Source of the DNA: Paramoeba atlantica
Taxonomy: Eukaryota; Discosea
Direction: 5' to 3'
NCBI GenBank assembly: GCA_977017575.1
Contig: CDRNVI010000030.1
Span: 310,001 to 374,000 of the forward strand
DNA: 64,000 bases
Shown here: one piece after another, positions 18,911 through 29,420 of the stretch
How positions within the stretch are numbered: position 1 is the first letter of the stretch
Layout: each line of letters starts with the position of its first letter
The notes under the pieces: generated by a model
The model's database searches: none
Told to the model about the DNA's origin: nothing
What the model saw: only the letters and a program-made list of their open reading frames with translations
Made by a program: the position numbers and the translations under genes

Positions 18911-20022
18911 CTAGACCTTTTGAGGAGCAAGAAGAACTTGATGCGCGCAGTCCAGAAAACCTACATGTCGAAACCAATTCTGTCTCATATCCACATGGGT
19001 GCAAGGCGCAATGTTGCGAATCTCGCAGCTCTGTCCTAGTGTGTTGTTCCCCAAATTCATCTTCAGCAAAAAAGGAAGAAAGACATCGAGCTTGACATTT
19101 CCACTGAATCGATTGCTACTGAGATCGATCTCCTCAATCTGAAGGGAACGACTTGTTACGTTTGAAACGGATGACTGAGTCTTTGATGAATCCCGTTTTT
19201 TGTGAAATGACAGATGGCACTCATCTCGGAGACTAGAGAAATCGATGTTTCCAGAGAGGTTGTTGTTTGAAAGATTCAAGACGAGTAACGTAAACGGAAT
19301 TCGGACCAGGCGCAATTCTCCACCAAAATTATTACCCGCAGCGTTCAGCTCTCGTAGACCAGGTGGCAATGCATGAAATTCACAACTACCGGCAAATTTA
19401 TTCTCTGATATGTCTAATATCATTAGACAAGAAGGCAAGGAGCTCCACTCTACAGAGCCGCTCAATTATTCTTTCGTATATTCAGCACACGAAGAGTAGA
19501 CGGCAATTCTGACCACGAAACATTTCCACTCAATTGATTGCTTTCAACGTTGAGTGCACTGAGGAAAGGGAAGTCTGAAGTCGTAGGCAAAGTTTGATTA
19601 GAAACAGAACTCAGGGAATTGAAAGACAAATCGATTTCGTGTACAGTACACGGAAGAAGGTTCCAATGAATCTTCTCGGAAAGAGTGCGTACTCGTGTTT
19701 TCGTAGATGCCTTCCAAGATATGTACTGTTCGGTGCCGTGTTTGTATCCTTTCCATTTCACAGCTGTTATGCGACCAAAAGTGTCCTTATGTACATACCT
19801 TGCTGAAGTCGCATCTTCCAATAAGGCTTCAGAATAGGAAGCAGCCTTGCGAACAAACTCTCGAATGTCGCCAAGTCGCTGACATATCACTTTAGGTGCA
19901 GAATCATCTGCTGTGTTCACTGCAGAAAAGGTGTACCCTTTGAAAAAGTGAAGTCCAACGTAATTCTCCACGTTGGGTGGAAATGCGCTGAGTAGAAGAA
20001 AAAGTAGTCTTAGCAGAGTCAT
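18911..20022 (-). pseudogene. Secreted LRR protein with one frameshift (cluster member 5)
   Basis: ATG at 20022 opens a frame with a signal peptide and the family N-terminal domain, running to 19462. The remaining LRRs follow in another frame from 19465 to 18911. The break is at the conserved KNKLSGSVEW site, where paralogues read 'aacttattc' and this copy reads 'aattattc', a single-base loss. The N-terminal domain carries an extra ~15 residues (ISWKASTKTRVRTLSE) absent from paralogues. It could be a sequencing error, a young pseudogene, or rarely a programmed shift. Confidence 0.75.
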
Positions 20023-20399
20023 GTGTGAAGGTAAAAAAAAATGAAAAATATATGAAGAGACTATGAATCGGAGGAAAGACTATGAAGAGCAAGAGAGCAT
20101 TGATATGTACAGAGCGAGTTTACGACAATGGTTAGGTTTCTCGGTTAGATATCCATGAAAAATCGCTTGTCGCCTACGGAAACAAAAGAGTCATAAATGC
20201 TGAATCATAAAAGGAACCGTGTAAGAAAACCGGTCAGAAAACTATAGGAACTACATATGAGATATTCATTCTACGAGGAATCCATTACCAAATTTACAGA
20301 GCTTGAATACAACGCTTGGTCTCATTTCAAACATTGTGCTACGACTCGTATTGTAACAGAAGTCACATCTCTAATACAACTCTAATACGACCATTTCTC
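20023..20399. other. Intergenic region, no gene seen
   Basis: AT-rich, with a pyrimidine-rich stretch on the coding (minus) strand upstream of the LRR ATG at 20022. Nothing else recognised. Confidence 0.5.
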
Positions 20400-20651
20400 T
20401 CAGGACACAGTTACGAGTTCAATATTTTCAATAAAAGAGCCACGAAGCACGGCCGGAATATTTGCCTCACTGTGTAGCGGTGTCTGCTGATCGTTTTTTT
20501 CGTTCACCGAAATACAACTGTCCAGCACAATATTCATACGTTCGTCAAACCCACGCAGGACTCCTTGCACCCCACGCTTTCCCGTAACGCGGACATACAC
20601 GTTCTTACCTAGAAAGGATTTTAACTCGGGAAATCGAGAAGAATCGCTCAT
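20400..20651 (-). CDS. SmG: Small nuclear ribonucleoprotein SmG-like
   Basis: 83 codons when started at ATG 20651 (MSDSSRFPELKSFLGKNVYV). The frame is open upstream to 20777, but the added residues are hydrophobic and have no family counterpart. Sm motif 1 covers about residues 9-46 (VQGVLRGFDERMNIVLD) and Sm motif 2 about 67-80 (VLRGSFIENIELV). The 'VQG-LRGFD--MN-V-D' pattern points to SmG rather than LSm7. SmG is one of seven ring-forming proteins of spliceosomal snRNPs. A small insert of ~10 residues (EKNDQQTPLH) lies between the motifs. It is a conserved housekeeping gene and anchors this block as host DNA. Confidence 0.88.
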   Translation of the reverse strand: MSDSSRFPELKSFLGKNVYVRVTGKRGVQGVLRGFDERMNIVLDSCISVNEKNDQQTPLHSEANIPAVLRGSFIENIELVTVS

Positions 20652-20779
20652 CAACTTTAAATAATGTGAAACGTGGAAAAGTAATGAATGATAAATCAGA
20701 TAAAGTGCTTCAGGTAAGAAAAATAAAAAAAATCGAAGGCGGAAACTTCTGTATAGAACTAATTCCATAAACAACATTG

Positions 20780-21245
20780 ATGCTACAAAGAATATCAGTG
20801 CAATAGTAGATCTGTAGAAAACTAAAAGTTGATGAGACAGTTACACATGTTTCGTAAAACAATTTACATGCTACGCGACTAGTATTCTCTATGAATAAGA
20901 AAATGTGCGGTTTCTATTGATCGCTTTAAAACAAAATTTTGGAGCAGCCAAATAAATACATCAAAAACGACGTCTCCTACGCTGTATAACACGTATTTTC
21001 ATCACTCAGATCTCCTATGCACACAAACTTTCGGTAAAATCCAATCAAAAAAACGAACCGTCTGTACACACAAACTATACACAAATGCTTTTCAAAAAAT
21101 ATAACCTTGTCTCCACGCTCTGCGCAACACAAAAAGATTCAACTCAGAAAAACAAGCTATCCACTCCAACTCCATTTTTCTCCAAAACAAAACCCCTTTC
21201 ATATCCACAGTCTTCCTTCCTACCAACACCCTCTCTCCCCCTTCC
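20780..21245. other. Intergenic region, 3' flank of the porin gene
   Basis: AT-rich, no gene recognised. Plus-strand frames starting at 21085 and 21107 run into the antisense of the porin gene and are shadows. Confidence 0.5.
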
Positions 21246-22304
21246 TCAGTCCTTCACCACATGCACACTCAACTTCGCGGCGGGGTCAGTCGTCAACTCC
21301 TTCACCGTTCCCTCCACCCCAATACTCACCGTGGTCGCATTCTGCAGCGCGCGGGTGGCCCGAACCCCATACACCCCCTTAAGGTCACTCTTCACACTGA
21401 GCACGGACAACGTCGCCGGGCACGCCATCGAGGCCCCCAGCAGCACCTCCGGACGCCCCCCGTCCGCTTTCTGTGCCATCGAGACCCAATACTTCACCTC
21501 CGCCTCCTTCCCCACCCCCAGACACCCACACCCCCTCGTCTTCGCCATCCCCCGCACCGCGACATTCCCCTCCTGGTCCGCCGTCGCGGTCACCAAATGC
21601 CCCGCGGGGGTATCCAACCGCGCCCCCACCTTCCATGCCGCAAACTCCCGTTTCCACGCACAGAAATGCGACCCCATCCCCAGCGTCAGCTCCGGCACCG
21701 ACGGCACCCCAAACGAGACCCCGAACTGACTTCGGGGGCCGTAGAGCCCACATTGGGTTTTACTCCCCCCCCTCCCCCCCCCGTTCTCCCCGAACCCGTG
21801 CCACGACCCCAGCGTCACCCCCCCCTCCCCCTCCCCCCACACACTCTCCTGACTCACCCACCCGCTCCACGGGTACGGCCCCGACAGCCCCACGCTGTCC
21901 CCGAGGGTCACCGTGTGGTGAGAGCCCTGCGTGAACCCACGAAGGAATCCACTGCTACTCCCCGTAGTAGCCGTAGTAGCCGTAGCACTCCCACTGCCAC
22001 TACCACTACTCCCACTACTCCCACCACTCTTCCACGTGACCCTCCCACTCGCGGTCCCCTTGTTGGTGAGTCCCAGGACGGACTGGAGCCCGCGGACTGC
22101 ACAGTCGTAGTGGAGGTTGAGGGAGAGCGTGTTGTTGTTGTTGTTGTTGTTATTATTATTATTAATGGGGTCAGGGGTGATAGCGTGGTTAAGGTAGGGG
22201 GAGCGGTCGGCGCCGGGGGTACGGGTGAGGAGGGAGAAGCCGTGGGGGGAGGTGAAGAAGTCGGTGACGTCTTTTTCAAAGTCTTTGAAGAAGAGGAGGG
22301 GCAT
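21246..22304 (-). CDS. VDAC: VDAC-like mitochondrial outer-membrane porin
   Basis: 352 codons, ATG at 22304. The start (MPLLFFKDFEKDVTDFFTSP) matches the N-terminal helix of VDAC/porin-3 proteins, which sits in the barrel pore. The rest has alternating polar/hydrophobic strands typical of a beta-barrel and a C-terminal strand LSVHVV. VDAC passes metabolites such as ATP across the mitochondrial outer membrane. It is longer than the usual ~283 residues because of a poly-Asn tract (about 47-58), a Gly/Ser/Thr-rich linker (about 92-115) and Gly-rich loops. Its first ~46 codons and 5' flank are repeated four more times upstream (22305-24034). Very GC-rich coding sequence, unlike the LRR genes. Confidence 0.75.
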   Translation of the reverse strand: MPLLFFKDFEKDVTDFFTSPHGFSLLTRTPGADRSPYLNHAITPDPINNNNNNNNNNNTLSLNLHYDCAVRGLQSVLGLTNKGTASGRVTWKSGGSSGSSGSGSGSATATTATTGSSSGFLRGFTQGSHHTVTLGDSVGLSGPYPWSGWVSQESVWGEGEGGVTLGSWHGFGENGGGRGGSKTQCGLYGPRSQFGVSFGVPSVPELTLGMGSHFCAWKREFAAWKVGARLDTPAGHLVTATADQEGNVAVRGMAKTRGCGCLGVGKEAEVKYWVSMAQKADGGRPEVLLGASMACPATLSVLSVKSDLKGVYGVRATRALQNATTVSIGVEGTVKELTTDPAAKLSVHVVKD

Positions 22305-24034
22305 TGAGGGGGGTGGGAGAAAAGAGAGAGAAGAAAAAAGTGCAGAGATTTTCTTGTTTTTTGTGTGTCTTTTTTGTTGTTTATGATTGTTTGTGGTTTT
22401 TTTAAATTGGAAAAAAAGGGAAGAAAAAATGGGTGAAGCTTACAAAAATATACATCTACAGAAACACTACGGTAGGTGTACAAAGAGAGTACATGACCAC
22501 TAATGTTCCAGTATTCTGCCATATTCTGCTCATCACAAACCCCCATCTTTACCTTATGTTTACTCCCCCCACTCCCTGTGCTGTTTGTATTGTTATGGGG
22601 GTCGGGGGTGATAGCGTGGTTAAGGTAGGGGGAGCGGTCGGCACCGGGGGTACGGGTGAGGAGGGAGAAGCCGTGGGGGGAGGTGAAGAAGTCGGTGACG
22701 TCTTTTTCAAAGTCTTTGAAGAAGAGGAGGGGCATTGAGGGGGTGGTGGGAGAAAAGAGAGAGAAGAAAAATGTGCAGAGATTTTCTTGTTTTTTGTGTG
22801 TCTTTTTTGTTGTTTATGATTGTTTATGGTTTTTTTAAGTTGTAAAAAAAGGGAAGAAAAAATGGGTGAAGCTTACAAAAATATACATCTACAGAAACAC
22901 TACGGTAGGTGTACAAAGAGAGTACATGACCACTAATGTTCCAGTATTCTGCCATATTCTGCTCATCACAAACCCCCATCTTTACCTTATGTTTACTCCC
23001 CCCACTCCCTGTGCTGTTTGTATTGTTATGGGGGTCGGGGGTGATAGCGTGGTTAAGGTAGGGGGAGCGGTCGGCACCGGGGGTACGGGTGAGGAGGGAG
23101 AAGCCGTGGGGGGAGGTGAAGAAGTCGGTGACGTCTTTTTCAAAGTCTTTGAAGAAGAGGAGGGGCATTGAGGGGGTGGTGGGAGAAAAGAGAGAGAAGA
23201 AAAATGTGCAGAGATTTTCTTGTTTTTTGTGTGTCTTTTTTGTTGTTTATGATTGTTTATGGTTTTTTTAAGTTGTAAAAAAAGGGAAGAAAAAATGGGT
23301 GAAGCTTACAAAAATATACATCTACAGAAACACTACGGTAGGTGTACAAAGAGAGTACATGACCACTAATGTTCCAGTATTCTGCCATATTCTGCTCATC
23401 ACAAACCCCCATCTTTACCTTATGTTTACTCCCCCCACTCCCTGTGCTGTTTGTATTGTTATGGGGGTCGGGGGTGATAGCGTGGTTAAGGTAGGGGGAG
23501 CGGTCGGCACCGGGGGTACGGGTGAGGAGGGAGAAGCCGTGGGGGGAGGTGAAGAAGTCGGTGACGTCTTTTTCAAAGTCTTTGAAGAAGAGGAGGGGCA
23601 TTGAGGGGGTGGTGGGAGAAAAGAGAGAGAAGAAAAATGTGCAGAGATTTTCTTGTTTTTTGTGTGTCTTTTTTGTTGTTTATGATTGTTTATGGTTTTT
23701 TTAAGTTGTAAAAAAAGGGAAGAAAAAATGGGTGAAGCTTACAAAAATATACATCTACAGAAACACTACGGTAGGTGTACAAAGAGAGTACATGACCACT
23801 AATGTTCCAGTATTCTGCCATATTCTGCTCATCACAAACCCCCATCTTTACCTTATGTTTACTCCCCCCACTCCCTGTGCTGTTTGTATTGTTATGGGGG
23901 TCGGGGGTGATAGCGTGGTTAAGGTAGGGGGAGCGGTCGGCGCCGGGGGTACGGGTGAGGAGGGAGAAGCCGTGGGGGGAGGTGAAGAAGTCGGTGACGT
24001 CTTTTTCAAAGTCTTTGAAGAAGAGGAGGGGCAT
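22305..24034 (-). repeat. Tandem 433-bp array of porin 5' ends
   Basis: Four extra copies of the porin start lie head to tail, with ATGs at 22735, 23168, 23601 and 24034 (spacing 431, 433, 433, 433 from 22304). Each unit contains the 5' flank, the first ~46 porin codons, then a non-porin tail (…NNTNSTGSGG…) ending at a stop, so each could encode a 114-residue peptide. The inner copies are virtually identical. The outermost and the functional copy share a 'ggcgccgg' variant where the inner ones have 'ggcaccgg', as expected if inner units were homogenised. Possible meanings: repeated promoter or splice-acceptor region, or an unequal-crossover by-product. Confidence 0.9.
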
Positions 24035-24165
24035 TGGGGGGGGGGATGGAGAAGAAAGAAGGGAAAGGATTTTCTTTTAATTTTGTGTGTCTTTCGTTTG
24101 TTTATGATTTTTTAGGATTCTAAAAAAGAGGTGAAGAAAACAATGGAACCTTACAAAAATATATA
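24035..24165. other. Decayed edge of the porin array
   Basis: It resembles the 5' flank of the units (ttgtgtgtct-ttgtttatgatt) but is diverged and ends before the Tc1-like element. Confidence 0.5.
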
Positions 24166-24243
24166 CTGTCCCTATTTAGTGTTGAGTGAAATTCGGCAAA
24201 ATTCAACACTAATTAGGGGGGGAGAAAATCTCCTCCTCTCAAG

Positions 24244-24268
24244 AAAAAGCGCGTCGCTTCGCGGCGTA
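24244..24268 (-). repeat. A-tract plus GC hairpin, copy 2
   Basis: AAGAAAAAGCG then CGTCGCTTCGCGGCG, a slightly diverged copy ahead of the Tc1 relic. Confidence 0.65.
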
Positions 24269-24605
24269 TTGTTTTGAAAACCATGATTGTAGTATTTTTT
24301 CACTCGGTTGGGGATACAGATTGATGAACGCTGTGGGGCATTCGTATAAAGGCATGTGGGGGGACAGCTTGTAAAGGGGGATACAGCTATGAAGGCTAGG
24401 TCTGACAAGTAAAGTATAAAGGAGAAACAAACAAGCGAATAGTGAATACAACCCCGATCACCAAAACTGGGACCAACGTTTATAGAGCTACGAGTCTTAC
24501 TTTTTGTTGATTGCAAGTATCACCCTGTATCATCAAAGTAAATCAGTAGAAATCGGTAAACAATCACAAAAAATAAGCAAAGATAAGAAAAAATAGTTTT
24601 GGAAG

Positions 24606-24632
24606 AAAAATTAAGCGCCGCTTCGCGGCGTA
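24606..24632 (-). repeat. A-tract plus GC hairpin, copy 3
   Basis: GAAAAATTAA then GCGCCGCTTCGCGGCG, directly before the Tc1 ATG at 24639. Confidence 0.7.
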
Positions 24633-24638
24633 CCTGAG

Positions 24639-25560
24639 ATGCTAGCAGTGGAGCACGCTCTTTACACCTTTGACTCTAATTGGCAAGGAAATAAGCTACT
24701 TCATAGCTTACTATCGGTGCAACGAAAGACTAGCGGTGCAACGAAAGACGAAGTTGTTGCCAGCAAAAGGCTAAAAGACGAAGGTATTGCTGATGTCTAT
24801 CCTCAAACCATTCGGGTTTGCCTTCGCAAGCGTGGGATGAGGGCAAAGAAGATCAAAAAACCACACCTGACGAAGCGTTACAAGGCTCTACGTCTTGACT
24901 TTGCGAAAAAGTATGAGCATTGGACTCACGCGGACTGGGGTCGTGCCCTTTTTAGTAAAAAGGACCCCAGTCCGCGTAAAATTTACGGACGAAACAAAGA
25001 TCTGCCGATTTGAATCCAATGGCAGCCGGTGGGTCTGGGTGAGTTTTGGGGAGGCGCTGTCAGAGAGAAACACACAAAGCACCGACAAAGATGGAGGGGG
25101 TCCATCATGATATGGGGTTGTATGATGGCCCATGGTGTGGGCTCTGTTGAGTTAGTTCATGGTAACAAGAACGCTGAACAGTATTCTATAATTCTGCGAC
25201 AGAATTTACCCCCTTCTCTTCAGAAGCTGGGTGTCGCGAAAGATACTATCATCTTTCAACAAGATAACGATCCGAAGCACACGAGTAAGATGGCTCGTGA
25301 TTTCCTAAATTCACAAAAGCTGTGTATGCTTGACTGGCCCCTCAGTCTCCAGACTTAAATCCCATAGAAACCTTAGGGCTGAGTTGATAAAGGGGACAGC
25401 GGACCATCCAGACCCTTCAACAGGAATGCTGGAGTTGTGGAAACGCGTCCAAAAAGCGTGGGCGAACGTTCCTCCGAGTGGATGCCTTCCTCTTGTTCAG
25501 AGCATGCCTCGCCGGTTGAGGGCAGTGATTAAAGCGAAGGGAGGGCTTACAAAGTACTAA
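24639..25560 (+). pseudogene. Tc1-family transposase (DD34E), frameshifted
   Basis: Translation pieces match Tc1 in order: an HTH segment (TIRVCLRKRGMRAKK), FTDETKI with the first catalytic Asp, IIFQQDNDPKHTSK with the second, SPDLNPIE with the Glu, and the C-terminal SMPRRLRAVIKAKGG. By my count 34 residues separate the second Asp and the Glu. At least three frame changes occur, including one at a perfect palindrome (24928-24977) and one next to the Glu motif. It cannot make a full transposase. Confidence 0.8.
24928..24977. repeat. Perfect 15-bp-arm palindrome inside the Tc1 gene
   Basis: ACGCGGACTGGGGTC (24928-24942) is mirrored exactly by GACCCCAGTCCGCGT (24963-24977), with an inner CTTTTT/AAAAG stem. 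It lies where the gene should run directly from the tryptophan-rich motif into the first catalytic Asp motif, so it adds extra bases, as from template switching during repair. Confidence 0.85.
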
Positions 25561-25928
25561 GTTTACGGCATTTTGGGCTGTTAAGAAGGAAGTAAGAGAA
25601 AGTTTTTATATGAAAAATGTTATCCCCAAAAAAGTGAAAAAAGTGTTGGACTGACATTATATCTTTCTTGGTTTTTTATTGTAAGGTCATTGATGAAGTT
25701 CAAGTACATTGGAATACAAGCACTACTCCAGCCTACACTAGTATTATACTACTGCGTTATCCTCTGATTCCCTTTTGTAAAAAATAAAAACACTAAAAAT
25801 TGTTGAAACATTTGAAAACTTTTTTTAGTTACTCGGTCATACATACTAGCATTTTATATTTATCTTCGAATTATCTTTTTCGGTATTTGGTGGGGTAGAA
25901 ATACAAAAACGACCCGACTAAATCCATA
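25561..25928. other. AT-rich region, no gene seen
   Basis: It probably contains the 3' end of the Tc1 relic. Nothing else recognised. Confidence 0.5.
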
Positions 25929-26765
25929 TCGGGCGTTAATGTACGCGGTGTTGGAGGGAGAAGGAACGGCGGAGATCGCGAAATCACGTGAAGATCATGA
26001 GGAAGGGTTTTCCTCTGTGCAGGACAACGGTCCGCCAGATGGACGCCTTAATACGTTCGACTCTCGGGGAAGGGTACAGAACGCACTCCATGAAGTGGGG
26101 AGCGATAACTCTTCTATTCGAGGAGGTGGCGAGGGGACATTTGACCTTGGACGACGTACAACGGCTAGCCAAACACCAGGAGGCAGAGTCACTCTTCCGC
26201 TACAACGAGAATCCGGTCACAACTGCGTTGGCTTTTGGGGACACAAAATGCGATGAAACACATACCAATATAATTACTCAAAAGGATTTTAACTCGTACC
26301 TGGAAGATTATCCATTGAAAAGACGACACACTATTGTACGTCCCAGACGCGCTTCAAGGTTGGCTGGTTCGGAAGACATAAATATACCGTTACACATTAA
26401 ACCGGATATTCCTCGTATCGATCAAGAAAAAGTTCGTTCCTGGATCAATCGACTCTACATGGTTTCGACGAAGTATGGCGTATGTTAACAAGCCTACCGC
26501 AACAACTATCGAGATCTAAAATTTGCAAGGAGATTTACCGAGTTCTGACGTTAGATTACTACTGGATCAAGGCGTTATTAACCGTGTAAATGGTAAAGAG
26601 TTGGATAAGCGTCCGACAATGCAGGAGGTAATTCCATTCTCCGTAGTAGAACGAACAAATGATAGAACGACGGAGCGGCGTCGCTTCATCGCATGGAATA
26701 GGGCGGATAATATCTTCCTAAAAGAATACGAGCCGTTCGTTCCACCGGCGCATCCCGCGTATTAA
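25929..26765 (+). mobile_element. Tyrosine-recombinase retroelement fossil (recombinase C-terminus, RT start)
   Basis: The first part shows a tyrosine recombinase C-terminal region (motifs THSMKWG and LAKHQEAESLFRYN), closely related to those at 49.3 and 62.0 kb. The next part (26523-26765) resembles the beginning of a DIRS/VIPER-type reverse transcriptase. It is an incomplete, broken relic of the LTR-retroelement kin and looks moderately old. Confidence 0.6.
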
Positions 26766-27058
26766 ATCGGCGTTTGACGGCTCGGCCGTTAAACGGAGGT
26801 TTGCTGACTGGTCGAGCGCCGTGTAGTACGAGTGTTTGGGGTTGGTTGGGAGGCCCAGGTGGCAGCTGGGCCCAGCACTCCCCGTTCCGGCTAAAACGAA
26901 GCCGGTTCCGGCTAAAACGGAGAGATAAGGCAGGATTCCTTTATCCGATTGGGGGGACACGTGTTCCTTCCCACAGAGTCAAGGCCCTTGACAATATCCC
27001 GCAAAAGAAACAGTATCCAGGGCTAAAAGAAATTATATCGTGATGGAGAAACCTATTC
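26766..27058. other. Junction region between two retroelement fossils
   Basis: Contains a short tandem phrase (GTTCCGGCTAAAACG, two copies at about 26883-26912). No gene assigned. Confidence 0.4.
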
Positions 27059-27059
27059 A

Positions 27060-28460
27060 AGCCCATAAATGGGGTCAATGACATCTTTTTCATAGTACCT
27101 ACTTGCATAGGTTACTGCATTCTTCTTGAATAAAAGCAACGCGCGGTGCATTGCCTTCCAAGTGCTTATAAGTCGCGAATCAATGTCGTCTGATGTGTAT
27201 TTTCCGGTCGCGTACCTATGTCCGCAACATTCTCTCGTGATGCTACGTCTGCCAGTACTACTTCAGTTCCCTCAACAATAATTCGTTCAACTAATTATAA
27301 TAATATCAACGCCACAAGACGAGCTAAAACCTTTGTCTAAACTGCGGCTTACCACAGTATTATCACACGCTATGATAATTAAGGTAGGCTTTAACTCCAT
27401 CGCGTTGTTTACTCCAAGTTGCAAAGCCAACGCCTCAGCGACGTCGATCCCGTGATCTTTCCATATTGTGTATTCCACCTTCTTTATAACATTTGGACGT
27501 GCAACTTCTATTTGCCACGCTGCCACCCGCTTTGGTGTGGCATCCACGGCAAAGAAGATAGGTTCTTGCTGCGCAGCCGACAAATGTGTTTTTCGATGTG
27601 AATACCGTGGGATTAATTGGAATAAAATTTTTATCGCGTCAGTCAGAGGTTCCTCAAGACAACTGAGGCATTTGTCCCAGTTCTCAACGACTCCGAGTTC
27701 ACTTTGAATTTTAGTCAGACGTCCTAAGTGTCGCCGGTGAATGTTCAAAACAGGTAGCGCAAAGCGTAAGAACCCTAATATGCTGAAAAAGCTTCTAGGG
27801 GAGTTCGAGGGACGTTTTTGCATCCGATGTTTCTAATATTCAATGGAAGCCGTATCGATCGACCAAGATATACCGCACGGATCCCTTCTTATCGACACCC
27901 CACAAAAGGTAAAGGTACAACTCTTGGGTTCCAGTGTCAGATACTTGAGTGTAATTTTCGCTTTCTTAAACACACAATACAAGTGGGCACGCCACATATC
28001 AATCACTGTTGAAGGAGGGGAACTAATACCGAGTCGTATACTAAGAATATGATACCACCGTTTGTAAGGTGCAAGAAACCTGGAGCGATGTGACTATCAG
28101 ACAAGCAGTCTGGAATTCCAAGATCTCTGAGCACAGTTTTCTGTTCGTAGAGTATCATCCCCCAAACAAGCGCTTGGCATACGCCACACGCATACTTCCA
28201 CCCCATGGGCAAGACTCTGAGTCTATAGGTAGTTCCATGCATGTATACACAGCATTGCTGTCTTAGATCATTTTCGATCGGGAACTGGTAGTACGCGTTC
28301 TTAATATCGCAGTGTACTATTCGTAACCTTTACCTTGTGACTAAGAGCTCTCGAAGGAGTGAGATCAGTGTTCCTGCACTTACTAAAGAAAACTGTATAC
28401 GTAGCATGAATATCCATCCGTTTAAATCAGCAGTGCTGTAAGAACTGCGCGAAGTCTGGT
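27060..28460 (-). mobile_element. VIPER/DIRS-like reverse transcriptase and RNase H fossil
   Basis: On the minus strand the order is an RT palm (motif DIKNAYYQFP, then LPMGWKYA), an RT connection, and a DIRS-type RNase H with FFAVDATPKR and a tail reading ADVASRENVAD. The 'LPMGWK' phrase and the order recombinase, RT, RNase H resemble VIPER of trypanosomatids. The element is broken in several places and probably continues into the recombinase piece at 28729-29590. Confidence 0.65.
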
Positions 28461-28728
28461 TCTGTATATTGTGTTAAAAAGGTAGTGCCTAAAACTAATG
28501 TCAAAGTACAGTTGTGTCGCTTTTCATGCGAGACTGAGTCGCATGGTGAAAGTTCTATCCTTGTACACGTATTTTCCGAATACTCTTATACTTATCAGTT
28601 ATATCAGAGCCGCACTAAATCGAATACAAGTGTACCATACATAGCACGTATAGTACAGTAACATACAAAGTACATGTATGTATCTCCTATACTGTGTGTC
28701 AAATTCTGCTACAAGCTTACATTTCCGT
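28461..28728. other. No gene recognised between RT and recombinase pieces
   Basis: AT-rich with a repeated GTAC/ACATGTATG flavour. Probably degraded element sequence. Confidence 0.4.
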
Positions 28729-29241
28729 TCAGTTTAATCTGGCGGCATTAGAGCGCGTATAATGCCGAAAAGTCGAAACCGTAGTATCAGACACAAACGC
28801 TCCTATCAGATCACTTACCTGATTTTTTCGAGCGCTATGCCCAGTGTGGCGCATGCAATGTACAGAAAGCGTAAGTGATTCAGGCCAGCTAAAATGCTTT
28901 TTCGCCCCGGCTAACACTTTGGACAAGTGCATCCGTGTACACTTCGGAAAAACAAAACACTCGTCATATTTTGGCAAATTTTTCATCCGATCAAGCACAA
29001 TTCTCCCACACTTAATTGTGCTACCACCGTTCTTTGTTTTTGTGCGTGGCAAGTAAAATTCTGAATCTGATAGCTGGATATGATCCCACTTAATATTTCG
29101 CAAATTCTCAGGCCGAATAGGGCAATCAATGAAAAGCATTATTGCTGTTGTAAGAATATCCCGCAGACCCTGTTTCTGACAAATCCCTTTTTGGTTACAA
29201 CTCATAAACGTTGTGGGGAGAACAAATCTATTTTCAATATA

Positions 29242-29420
29242 CTGTCCCCCCCGTTTAAGCGCACCTCGTTTTCCGCGAAAAGTGCGCTTAAACGGGGGGG
29301 GTCTGAATCACTACATAAAAAAAGAATTGGCGCCGCTTCGCGGCGCCGGGCTCTTTCCTTCAACTCTATGTGTGCTTAAACGGGGGGGTCTGACCGGGTG
29401 CGCTTAAAGGGGGGGGACAG
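29242..29420. mobile_element. TA-flanked MITE, 179 bp
   Basis: Inverted ends CTGTCCCCCCCGTTTAAGCG and its complement, with TA at 29240-29241 and 29421-29422. The end motif occurs four times in all, alternately oriented, around a GC hairpin (29335-29353). It is inserted in the recombinase fossil. Style and terminal CTG-plus-C-run resemble the Tigger at 40407-42804, which may supply its transposase. Confidence 0.85.
29322..29354 (-). repeat. A-tract plus GC hairpin, copy 4
   Basis: An A-run then GGCGCCGCTTCGCGGCGCC, perfect 8-bp stem, inside the 179-bp MITE. Confidence 0.8.

Larger units (their letters stand above)
24167..25700 (+). mobile_element. Degenerate Tc1-type transposon
   Basis: The region holds a Tc1 transposase relic (24639-25560). 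At the left edge a short hairpin pairs CCCTATTTAGTGTTGA with its near-complement ending TTAGGG (about 24172-24219), possibly the terminal repeat. I could not find a matching right end. Two GC hairpins (24250-24268 and 24613-24632) lie before the gene. Confidence 0.55.

Noticed and set aside
20652-20777. Hydrophobic N-terminal extension of SmG
   Set aside because: Sm proteins have no such extension, and an ATG at 20651 gives the expected length.
21261-22307. Plus-strand frame of 348 codons opposite the porin gene
   Set aside because: Pro/Arg/His-rich antisense of a GC-rich gene with no domain.
22302-24034. CRISPR-like array of regular repeats
   Set aside because: Units are 433 bp, contiguous and carry the porin coding start; there are no short repeats with unique spacers, and the setting is eukaryotic.
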